Below, piece by piece: positions 13,310 through 23,496 of a stretch of 64,000 nucleotides of DNA; the first letter of the stretch is position 1; each line of letters starts with the position of its first letter. Source of the stretch: Armillaria gallica (taxonomy: Eukaryota; Basidiomycota; Agaricomycetes; Agaricales; Physalacriaceae). Position numbers and translations under genes: made by a program. The notes beneath the pieces were generated by a model that was not told the origin of the DNA, made no database searches, and saw nothing but the letters and a program-made list of their open reading frames with translations. The DNA lies in contig JBANDB010000014.1 of the NCBI GenBank assembly GCA_037576215.1, positions 1 to 64,000 of the forward strand, given 5' to 3'.

Positions 13310-13640
13310 ACTTCATCCGGTTAAAGGTATGCACATCACCTTCCGGGACCTTAACTGTTAGTCCGACCCACTTCTGACGAGCCTTTTCTGTTCCACTTCG
13401 ACTTCTCCCGTGATTGTTCAAGGTCATGTTATCCATCCTTAGCTTTGAGAGCTGGCTGACCAGATATCGGGGTACTTTCTGAGGACTAGGCACCATAGGT
13501 CAGAATACTTGGTGACATACCTGACCCCGGGAACGGTAGTTCCCCGCTGCTTCTCCGTTTCAACATCAGAAACATGATAGGTAAATTGCATTCCATCTTG
13601 ACAACCTGTTGACTTCCACCCACGTTGTTCTTGGTCTCTA
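13310..13640 (-). pseudogene. TAP42 3'-end relic 2 (two exons)
   Basis: The longest TAP42 relic. It matches the penultimate coding exon of TAP42 (the part encoding YNLPTMTIDQYLEVERQRGN, here cNLPiMFLMLKRRSSG-like in a shifted frame) and the final exon. Both are decayed and out of frame. It lies between the 5' flank of P3 and the 3' flank of P4. Confidence 0.65.
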
Positions 13641-13792
13641 TCCGCTGCCAGGCACACTTGAGGCCTTCAATGAATCTCCGCATTCATGTGTTAGTCAGTC
13701 GTCAAGCAATATCAATATGCCCATAGAAACGTTGTGCAGGAATAATGAACTGCTTCTTGTACGAGGTCAACGGGGCCCGTAGAGGCCCGATA

Positions 13793-14935
13793 TTAATCTT
13801 TTTCGTCTTCGCCGTCCTTAACCTGTATCGCAGGTGCCTCGACCGTTGAGACCGGTCCTTTGAACCAATAAATCCCGCCATATCTGGGACAATAAAAGTA
13901 GACAACGGAAAGCACCAGAACGCCACCTGTAAGACCTGCGTCAGCCGCCGAATTACTCATTGGAAGAAACTGACCTTGTACTGCGACTGTGTAGTTCATG
14001 TTGCCTACCCCGGGAGAGGGCGTAAGGGGAAACATGAACACAACAGTCATGAAGATCATCCAAGTGACGGCAATCGCAGCGACTGGTAGACTCTAGGGTT
14101 ACAGGATTTACATCAATCACCTTCGAACCGATAAAGTGACTGACCAAAAGACCTAACCGGAAAGGACCTGGCTTCACTGTTTGTCCGCCAAGAAACCTCG
14201 CTGCCATTGGAATGGAGTATGCCACATATTGTCCAGTAATGAACAGCGAAAAGACAGCCCCGATAGCGTTCTCACCAGCGAAAGCAAGAATCCCAAGTAG
14301 GAAGGCCAAACACGCTCCAAACCACACAGCATGAGATGGGGTCCGAGTTTCAGGATTGACGTAGTATATCCATCGAGAGAGTGGAAAACCCCCATCTCTG
14401 GAGAACGCAAAAATCTGAAGTCTCGAGCATCAATACGAGCGGCGTGGGGAGAAGGGAGACATCTTAAGCTACCTGCCGAGAACATGCGGTCAACTGTCTA
14501 CCAATCAGTTCTGATGCTGCGTGACGCCATAGGGGGACTTACGCTACCTGCACCAATGGCAAACCTAATTGTTCGCATCAGATGAGAACGTAAGGTTTTA
14601 TGGACTCGAGACAACCGTATACTTATCTTTCTTGACGCCATGGGGGGACATACGCTACCAGTTACCTGCACCCGGGGCGAATCTATTATTGTTAGCATCA
14701 GATAAGGTTTTCGTCGAACACTTACTTGCGAAGATGATGGATTACCGTACGATCATAGTTCCCGTCCTTCCGAAGGATTTGTGCCTATCAGCAGGTTCGT
14801 TCGACTCGGATACGACTGCATATAGTGGCCATAGGTCGGCCAAAGGTACTATCAGCAATATTTTGGTAATTGCGACCATGCAGAAGAGCAATGACTCGCT
14901 CATGGGCTCGTAAAAATGCTCGTTAGCTACCAAGG
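13793..14935 (-). pseudogene. Truncated permease P4 (C-terminal half), type B
   Basis: The 3' half of a type B permease: FAFSRDGGF, SRWIYYVNPETRT, GILAFAGENAIGAVF and PGPFRLGLL, then NMNYTVAVQG, a final exon with CPRYGGIYW and the stop at 13793. The last intron keeps a normal GT donor. The first recognisable exon (near 14900) is scrambled (SLLFCMV then a shifted frame) and everything before it, about six TM segments, is missing. An internal duplication of about 120 bp lies near 14520-14710 (gacgccat..gggggac..tacgctacc repeated). The C-terminal half is nearly identical to P7. Confidence 0.8.
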
Positions 14936-15403
14936 CGCAGTAGTGGTTTTGGTCTTCGATTGAGATTGTCTCCGTTGATGCCGAAGTCGATGCCGTTTAG
15001 CACTGCCACCTGAGATTTCAAGGTTTCGCTCGCCGACATTGCCTTCCTCCATATATACCGACAGTGTTTATACTCGGTGTTTTATCCACGCCAGTCTCGC
15101 CGGCCTCTTCTACAACTACACAGCCGGAAAAAATCCAGGGACAATGCTAGTAAGTTTTCAGTACTTATTTGGTTTTGATATATCACGATTCACGATCCAC
15201 CGACTTGTTTACCCATAACGAAAAAGGCGAAGTTCAGGCAGCGAATAATCCCGGCTTATATTAGCTGCAACACGCCTGAGTCTCTAAATCAATCCTTGAG
15301 TCCGTCCTACTCTTTAACAATTTATGAATACAACATCATTGATCCACGAACAACGATCCGCATGGGCTACCCAGTGCCAGACCAGACTGCGACCATGGGC
15401 ATG
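14935..15403. repeat. Array spacer, copy 2
   Basis: Second copy of the spacer at 10245-10695, between P4 and P5. No gene is seen inside it. Confidence 0.7.
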
Positions 15404-17761
15404 TTACTCCTTTTCAGCTGCATCATTCTTGACCTGTACCGCAGGTGCTTCGACCGTGGATATCGGTCCTATGAACCAATAGATCCCGCCATATTTCGGA
15501 AAGTAAAAATAGATGGTGGCAAGTATCAGAATACCACCTGCAAAGTCCGTCTTAATGAACTGAATCAGAAGCTTAATAAAAGAAACCGGCCTTGTACTGC
15601 GACTGTATAGTTCATGTTACCTACTCCCGGAGATGGAGTGAGAGGAAACATGAACACTATGGTCATGAAGGTCATGAAGGTGACGGCAACCGCAGTAATC
15701 GGGAGACTCTAGAATTCCGTTAACCACATCTGACGAGTTGAGAAGGAATGACTGACCAAACGACCTAGCCGGAAAGGACCTGGCTTGATTGCCTTACCTC
15801 CAAGAAACCTCGCTGACATAGGGATGCAAAATGACACGAATTGTCCAGTTACTCCAAGTGAGAAAATCGCCCCAATGGCATTATCACCAGCGAATGCAAG
15901 ACATCCGAGCAGGAGCGACCAGCAAGCTCCAAACCAGATGGCGTGGGTTGGGATTCTAGTTCGAGGATCGACAAAGTACACCCATCGGGAGAGAGGGAGA
16001 CCACCGTCTCGAGAGAGAGCAAAGATCTTGATATTAATGGTCAGTGTCCGAGTGAGCGTGGCAGAAGGTTAAAATTTCACTACCTGCCTCGAGGCTGTCA
16101 GCATCTACGTCTGGGTCAGTGTGAGTACCAAGTGTGACCATACTTTCTTGCACATACTTGATTTATACTAATGGCAAATCTGGAGTTCGGCATCAGTGAA
16201 GAAGATAATACATGGAGTTGAGATATTTACTGCGTCAAGATAATGAATGACCACACGACGAGAGTGCCAGTTTTTCCGAAGGAATTGAACAATATCTAAT
16301 CAGCGGTTAACTATCCGTCCCATATAGGACCCGTTGAACACCTACTGTGGCCATAGGCTGGCCGATGGGGCTATCAATAATGGTTTGGTAATTTCGGCCC
16401 ATACAGAAGACTAGCGAAATGTTCATGGCTTTGCGAAGAAAGTTAGTTGTCAAGGCAAGGTGGCGATATAACGGTAGGGAAACTTACCCCAACCAAGGAT
16501 GGAAGCAGAGAAGATGGAGAGAATGATAGCCATTGGAACGGCTATGCTGGCATTAGTGGCTTCCTCGCTCATATGGACGGGAGCATCATAGCATCCTATA
16601 CTGTATCAGCGAGGAATGTATTTGCAAGGAATGGGACCCACCGACACTCCATAGGGGGGTTAAAAAGCTGATGATGAATGCGAATCCGTTGGGCCATCCG
16701 GATACTAGTCAACGTCATGAGCCAACGAAGATTTCCTACACGAAAACTTACCATTAGTGAAGTCCTCAAGGGCGAATTTTGCGTCATTTCTGAATGCCTT
16801 AGGAGTCGCTACTGGAAGGCCTATTACAATAACGCAGAACAAGCTGTAATGTAGGAATTGTTCAGTAGACGAGTAGGAAGATGGGAAGAGACTAACAGGA
16901 CATTTATTATTATGAATAGCGTTTGCAATCTAGCCATGAATCTCGGGTTGAAGCTGCATATCAGACTCTGACCAAGCAGAAGTGCGCAATATAAACCACT
17001 GTATGGGCTTGTCAACTCCATCGGATGGTGATCGGTCGGCGGGTAATAACTCACAACGTTTGAGATATAGTCGCCTGGAAAGCGAGATCGGACCCGATAC
17101 TGACTGCCGCCATGATTTGTACAGCACATGCCCAGTTAACACCCGCAACACTAGCTACATTACTGATGGTGTTGGAATCTATCTCAACTTATAAAAGCAG
17201 GTTGTTGAATAAAGATTGAGAACATACACCCCACAATCCAGGATAAGAAGCACCGCCATTTCTCCGACGAGAACATAAAGGTCCAGTAATAGAGTCCGCC
17301 GGATGTCGGTGCCGCAGATGCTAGGTCTGCCGTGGCAAGGGTAATTGCAGCAATGAAGATAAAACAGACAGCCCACTATAAGCGAACCGTTATTCGAATA
17401 ACTGCGTGTAGATGAGGGCGACATACACCCCAGACCATGGCAAAAGCGCCTCCATTGGGGATGGAATATATGAATACGGATCTGTACAGTAGCTTAGAAC
17501 ACTGTCTGATATACCTGGATAAAACTCACTGACGTGAAAGAAGGCACGATCCCAATAAGACTGAATGAAAATCCAAAAAGCTCTAGCGGTGTGAAGTGTC
17601 TCTTGAGCTCTGATTAGAGAAAGGTGTAAGCCTGATTAACATATTTCAAGAATCAAGAATAGTCTACCTTGTTTATATCCAAGACGAGTGAGAAGTCTTT
17701 CGTCATTGTCCACTGTCGAAAGGGATACTGTCTCTGTGCTGTTATCTTTCTCTTGGAGCAT
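15404..17761 (-). CDS. Amino acid permease P5, type A
   Basis: ATG 17761 (MLQEKDNSTETVSLSTV). Every exon expected from the other copies is present and in frame: ELKRHFTPLELFGFSFSLIG, SVFIYSIPNGGAFAMVWG, WAVCFIFIAAITLATADLAS, NTISNVASVAGVNWACAV, YCALLLGQSLICSFNPRF, SGWPNGFAFII, EEATNASIAVPMAIIL, NISLVFCMGRNYQ, FGKTGTLVVWSF, MLTASRQ, IFALSRDGGLPLSRW, GCLAFAGDNAIGAIFSLG and PGPFRLGRL, then the NMNYTVAVQG exon and a last exon ending AEKE with TAA at 15404-15406. The final intron again starts with GC. P3 and P5 differ at few bases around 11040-11340 versus 15750-16040, so they separated recently. It is a predicted plasma-membrane amino acid importer. Confidence 0.82.
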
Positions 17762-17984
17762 GACAGTGAAGAGATTCCGGAGTTACAAGTCCTCGGTTAT
17801 TTAAAGGAAGTTCGAGGTCCGGCATTATGAGACGTTAGAACTATGCTCATCGGGGGCGAAGGGCGCCCGGAATCAATGGCGGTAATTCGCTAGCCCCGGG
17901 AGTATAGAACAAAATATGTGATTGGTCGCGTTGATCTGGAATATGGACTGTGTGATTTCAGGCAAGGAATTACGTGCGATGATT

Positions 17985-18073
17985 CTGCGTCTGGGATATT
18001 TCATCCAATTCAAGGTGGGCACAACACCTTCCGGGATCTTAACTATTAACCTGACCCACTTCTGACAATCCCT
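17985..18073 (-). pseudogene. TAP42 3'-end relic 3
   Basis: A short relic of the TAP42 last exon, aligned with relics 1 and 2 (plus-strand phrase accttccggga). It stops abruptly at about 18073 and continues straight into the first codons of a type B permease. Confidence 0.55.
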
Positions 18074-18134
18074 TATTGTTGTCCACGCCCGTCAGAAGAG
18101 AAAGAGTTTCTGTGTGGTTATCCTCCTCGAGCAT
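18074..18134 (-). pseudogene. Start-only relic of a type B permease
   Basis: From ATG 18134 the minus strand reads MLEEDNHTETLSLLTGVDNN, matching the first 20 codons of P7 and P8. It then breaks into TAP42 relic 3. Nothing else of this copy remains, so it is the residue of a deletion. Confidence 0.7.
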
Positions 18135-19390
18135 GACAGGAAGACTGCAGAGTCGCAAGACAGACGAGCATTCACATCGTCATTTATCAAGCTCACTGTT
18201 CAGCGTGATGAGACGATAAAGACAGTCGAAGCGAAGGGCCCTCTTGAGCCCGATATCAGTGGAGGTGATTCAATAACCCTGGAAGTGTCGTTATAGGATA
18301 AGAAGCGTGATTGGTTGACGTATAGGGATCAGTTCTCTGGGCTGTGTGGAGTGCCACGAGTCAAAAAGGCTTTAATTTTACTAGAAAAATGTATACCCGG
18401 GTGAGCCGCGATGTGTAGGTCGGAGAACAGGACAGCTTCTCCGGTACTTCTTGCTTTTTCTAAGAGTGTAGGAGATGAATAGAAGGCACGGCAGGAAGTT
18501 CAGTGTTGAGTTGGTATTGATTCCTGATTGAGTCACTGACGCGTTTATCATCACATGATCCCGTCCGACTGGCCTTTGCTTCCTACTTGCTCCGCCCAAG
18601 AGTAGGCTTTTTGTCTAGCCCGCCTACCAGTGTGGTACTGTTCACCGCAGCAGCTGAAGACTTTTTAGGTTGCGAGGGTTGTGTCGCCTTTAACTTGTGT
18701 CTCTGAACATTCTTCCTCTGTGCACTCGGTCGGCACCTCGTTCGTCTTCTACACAAGCAATGGTTAGATGCACATTACGAGGTTCGGGCCCCGGGCTGAA
18801 CACGAGACTGATGACCTGACCTGGAGCGATGGCTCTGAGGCTTCGGCGATCGGCATGGACTGGGCACTCGTTACGGAAGTCCTTAATTTGCTTCTAACTG
18901 GTGGTTACCATGCCGAATTGAGGGCTCTGACAGAGGTTGGCTATTTTTTGGGCTGATACTGTTTGTATGTTCTCTTCTTAGTCTTCCTGTGGATGTGTAT
19001 ACTTATAAGGGTTAAACGACAGTCGGATGCGATGCGAGGATCTGATGTATTCACATCTTACTTACTTAGTTGATATGTAAAAATTGTGTTCCAACTTTTA
19101 CCCTCAAAACGACACATGTTTCTTTCATCATCGTGCCGACGCCGTGTTCAACTAGTTAGGATGGAGTTCTTTACGAGCTATAATCCTGTTGGAAAGGTCG
19201 AAGGAGAACAGTTATTTGGCATTTGGCAGCTGCTTGGATGTACCACACCGAACCATTCGTCCAAAAGTGAGCCACTCGCTTGAGTCTTTCAATGAATCGT
19301 GTAAGTCGCTCGTAATGTAATATCAATATGCTCATAAAAACATTGTGCACGAATAACAATTTGTTTCTTATACAAGGTTGAGACCCCATC
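18135..19390. repeat. Upstream spacer of the type B relic
   Basis: About 1.25 kb that recur, with a few hundred extra bases, at 21790-23490: shared blocks near 18420/22080, 18640/22440 and 18750/22910. A short plus ORF (18768-18956, 62 codons) and its equivalent lie in different frames in the two copies, so coding is unlikely. Confidence 0.6.
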
Positions 19391-19403
19391 TACTGGCATA
19401 TTA

Positions 19404-21785
19404 TTATTTTTTATATTCGCCGTCCTTGACCTGCATCGCAGGTGCTTCGACCGTTGAGACCGGTCCTTTGAACCAATACATCCCGCCATATCTGGGACAA
19501 TAAAAGTATACGACGGAAAGCACCAGAACGCCACCTGCAAGCCCTGCGTCAGCCGCCGAATCACTCATTGGAAGAAACTGACCTTGTACTGCGACTGTGT
19601 AGTTCATGTTGCCTACCCCGGGAGAGGGCGTAAGGGGAAACATGAACACAACAGTCATGAAGATCATCCAAGTGACGGCAATCGCAGCGACTGGTAGACT
19701 CTAGGGTTACAGGATTTACATCAATCACCTTCGAACCGATAAAGTGACTGACCAAAAGACCTAACCGGAAAGGACCTGGCTTCACTGTCTGTCCGCCAAG
19801 AAACCTCGCTGCCATTGGAATGGAGTATGCCACATATTGTCCAGTAATGAACAGCGAAAAGACAGCCCCGATAGCGTTCTCACCAGCAAAGGCAAGAATC
19901 CCAAGTAGGAAGGACAAACACGCTCCAAACCACACAGCGTGAGATGGGGTCCGAGTTTGAGGATTGACGTAGTATATCCATCGAGACAGTGGAAAGCCTC
20001 CATCTCGGGAGAACCCAAAAATCTGAAGTCTTGAGCATCAATACGAGCGGGGGGGGGGGGAGAAGGGAGACATTTTAAGTTACCTGCCGAGAACATGCTG
20101 TCAACTATCTGCTATAATCAGTTCTGATGCTGCGTGACGCCATCGGGGGACTTACGCTACCTGCATCAATGGCGAACCTAATCGTTGGTGACATCAGATG
20201 TGAACGTAAGGTTTTATATATGGACTCGAGGCGCTTACTGTGCTAAGATGATGAACGACCATACAATCAGAGTTCCAGTCCTTCCGAAGGAATTGAAAAA
20301 TATCTATCAGCAGTTTCGTTCGTTACACGTGCAGCACATGAATAGGACTGTTGGTTACGCACAGTGGCCATAGGTTGGCCGATGGGACTATCAATGATAC
20401 TCTGATAATCTTGACCCATGCAGAAGACTAATGAGATGTTCATGGCTTCGTAAAAACGCTCGTTAGCTGCCAACGTAGGTCGGTGATATAGTGGTAGAGA
20501 AACCCACCCCAGCCCAGGATGGTAGCCGTGAGAATGGAGAAAATGATAGCCATTGGAACGGCCACGCTGGCATTGGTGGCTTCCTCGCTCATATGAACAG
20601 GCGCATCAAAGCATCCTATGTATATTAGCTAAGAAGCCATTTACACAATAAACAGGACTCACCAACACTCCATAAAGGGGTTAGAAAGCTGAGGATGAAT
20701 GCGAACCCATTGGGCCATCCAGATACTAGTCAACATATGAGCTCTCAGCTAATGAAATTTCCTGTCTAAGAACCGACCGTTGGTGAAGTCCTCGAAGGCA
20801 AATTTTGCGTCGTTTCTGAATTCTTTGGGAGTCGCTGCTGGAAGGCCAACGATAATCGCGAAGCACAGACTGGAGTAGGAGCAGTCTGTTGAGCCAAAGA
20901 CCTGGAAATGCAAAGAAACGTACAGGATATTGAGTATCAAGAAGAATATTTGAAATCTGGCCATATATTTAGGATTGGTGCTACATATTAGAGCATGGCA
21001 GAGGAGAAGCGCGCAATATAAACCACTGCATAGATTCGTCAACCGTATGTCAGTGAATACGAGAAAACGCACAAAGTTTGGGGGATGGTCGCTTCAAATG
21101 TCAGATCAGATCCGATGCTGACCGCCGCCATGATTTGTAGAGCACAACCCCAGTCAGTGCTCGCCACGCTAGCCACAGTACTGATAGTATTGGAATCTAC
21201 GTCAATTTAGTGCTAGTGGAAGGCGGTGACGATTTAAGCCGTACACCCTACGATCCAACATAGAAAACAACGCCATTTCTTCGACGAAAACATGAACGTC
21301 CAGTAATATAGTCCGCCGGATGTTGGTGCCGCCGATGCTAGGTCTCCCATGGCGAGGGCAATTGCAGCAATGAAGATAGAACATACAGTCCACTAGGAGC
21401 GAAACGTTCTTTATTCTAATACTCCCAGGAGAAGAATGTATTCCTTACACCCCAGACCATTGCAAACGCGCCTCAATTAGGGAGGGAGTAGATAAGTACA
21501 GATCTAGGCAGTGCATGAGAATCGAGATAGCTTGGACTCTATAGGCAGAACTTACGAAAACGCAGGTGCAACCCCAATAATGCTGAAAGCGACCCCAAAA
21601 ATCTCCAGCGGTTTGAATTGTCTCTTGAGCTCTGGATTAGAGAAGGGCATCGGGGATCAGTTAGCCTATGAATGAAGGTAGAGTGAGGTACCTTGTTTAT
21701 ACCCGAGGCTGGCGAGTAATCCCTCGTCGTTGTCCACACCCGCCGAAAGCGAAAGTGTTTCCGTATGGTTATCTTTCTCGAGCAT
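19404..21785 (-). pseudogene. Amino acid permease P7, type B, with nonsense codon
   Basis: ATG 21785 (MLEKDNHTETLSLSAGV). The exon order is complete through ELKRQFKPLEIFG, the SVLIYSLPN exon, WTVCSIFIAAIALAMGDLAS, NAIGAVFSLFITGQY and CPRYGGMYWFKGP to the stop at 19404. In the exon that reads SLPNGGAF in its relatives, P7 has AAT TGA GGC: a TGA (plus-strand tca, 21473-21475) replaces the first Gly of the GG pair, stopping translation before the first TM segments are complete. The rest looks conserved, so inactivation is recent, or the base is an error. An intron contains a G run of about 12 (20049-20060). Confidence 0.8.
20049..20060 (+). repeat. Poly-G tract
   Basis: A run of about 12 G in an intron of P7. 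The corresponding stretch of P4 has no such run. Slippage-prone and a likely place for sequencing error. Confidence 0.8.
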
Positions 21786-23496
21786 GACAGAAAAGACTAC
21801 AGAGTCACAGGAGAGCCTTCGAAACGTCATTATTTATACAAGAGGCTCACGGTCTAGCGTGATGAGACGATAATGCCATATCTGTCCGCCCGACAGTCAA
21901 AGTGAAGAGCCAGCCCGATATCAGTGGTGATTTGCTAGCCCCGGAAGTGTCGTTATAGGGGAAGATATGTGATTGGTTGACCGTATACAGTTGGATCTGT
22001 GCTCTGCGCAGTGTGGAGTGCCATGATTAAATTGCGATTGAGTTTTGCGTTTACCGGGGAGATTCAGTGAGTCGTAACGTGTAGATCGGAGAACGGGATA
22101 GCTTCTCCAGTACCTCTCAATTTCCCTAGAAGTGCAAGACAGGCATCGGACCGCTGCAGTGTTGATTCAATTGAAGCAAGCACCCGTTGATCATCACATG
22201 ATCCCATATGGCTTTGCTTCCTACTTCCATCACCGCTCCGCGTCGTCCTCGTCGACAGTCGTCTAGTCGATCTACCTCCTCGGTTCTTTCGCAGGTTACT
22301 CGACCTTTCTTATTCTCGAATGAAGCCTCTAGCCATACCTTCTGCCCTGCGTTTGTGCAGGTCAACGAGGCGATTCTCAAAACGACACCTGTGGGCGCGA
22401 GAGTTGTTCCTGCTACGGGCAACAGTGTAGCGCTACTCACCGCAGCGGCCGAAGACTTCTTACGTGTTGTGTCACCTATGGCTTGCCACGGTGTATCCGA
22501 ACATCCTTCTGCTGCGCACTCGGTCGGTGGATTTGAGGCAACCATGCGAAGGTTTTCTGGAGAATTGCCGTCGATGTCAGACATATTCTTTTTGTTGGCC
22601 TCGCGGCGGCGCAAAAGGGCAAGAGGAAGCTATCAGAGTTTCCAGCATCCCATTGAGGGGCCCAGACGTCATCCTTCTCAGCTCATAGCCAGACGTTGGC
22701 CCCATCCTGCAACTAATCCTTCATGTGACCTAAGCCTTCCTTCCTCAACAAGATAACGACGGAAGATGGCCAGGCCCACATGGCTCCAGCAAGAATCATA
22801 GAAGCCCAAGCTCCTGCGTCCCGACGGTTCCATTATTGGGAATTGCTACCTCTCACCGTTATTGGCGACGTGGCCTAGGCCATGTCTAAAGCTAGCACCT
22901 CATTTTCCGGTTCGTCTTCTACCACAAGCTGCGAGATTCAGGAGTTTTTAGACGCATATAACGAGGTTCGAGGTGAACACGGGACTGACCTGGAGCGATA
23001 AGGCTTCCGCGGTGGTTACTCTCTTCGGAAATACTTAATTTACTTCCAACTGGTGGCTACAACGCCGAATTGAAAGTCTGGCTATTGACGCTGTTACTAT
23101 ATCTGCCATGATGCAGCTGTGGGTTGATGAAGTTTCCATATTCTCGTCCTGGTCTCCCCTTAGATGTGTATACTTATAAATATTAAATTATATGAGGGTC
23201 ACTGAATACGGAAAGTCTTGTCATCGTGTGCTGCACCGACGTCGGGTCTTTACGAACTCTGGAAACGTCGAAGAAGAACAAGTGCTCAGTATTCGACGGC
23301 TGCCTTGGATGGACCACTGAATTGTTTATCCATAGGTGAGCTACTACAGGGTACGCTTGAGTCTTTCAATGAATCCCCGCACTCATGTGTCAGTCATTCG
23401 AAATGTAATATCAATATGCCTATAGTAACGTTGTAGACGAATAAGGATCCGTTGCTCCCGATACATGCTGAGGTCGAGACCCCATCTACTGGCATG
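21786..23496. repeat. Spacer between P7 and P8, with an uncertain ORF
   Basis: The longer version of the 18135-19390 repeat. It holds an ATG-started plus-strand ORF of 182 codons (22208-22756), Ser/Arg-rich at its start, and an antisense ORF of similar length. I recognise neither. The homologous stretch near 18540-18760 lacks about half of the sequence and is not open, so conservation of a protein is not supported. Confidence 0.5.

Noticed and set aside
22126..22756. Overlapping 162- and 182-codon ORFs on both strands in the P7/P8 spacer
   Set aside because: The homologous spacer at 18135-19390 is deleted and out of frame here, so protein-level conservation is not supported.
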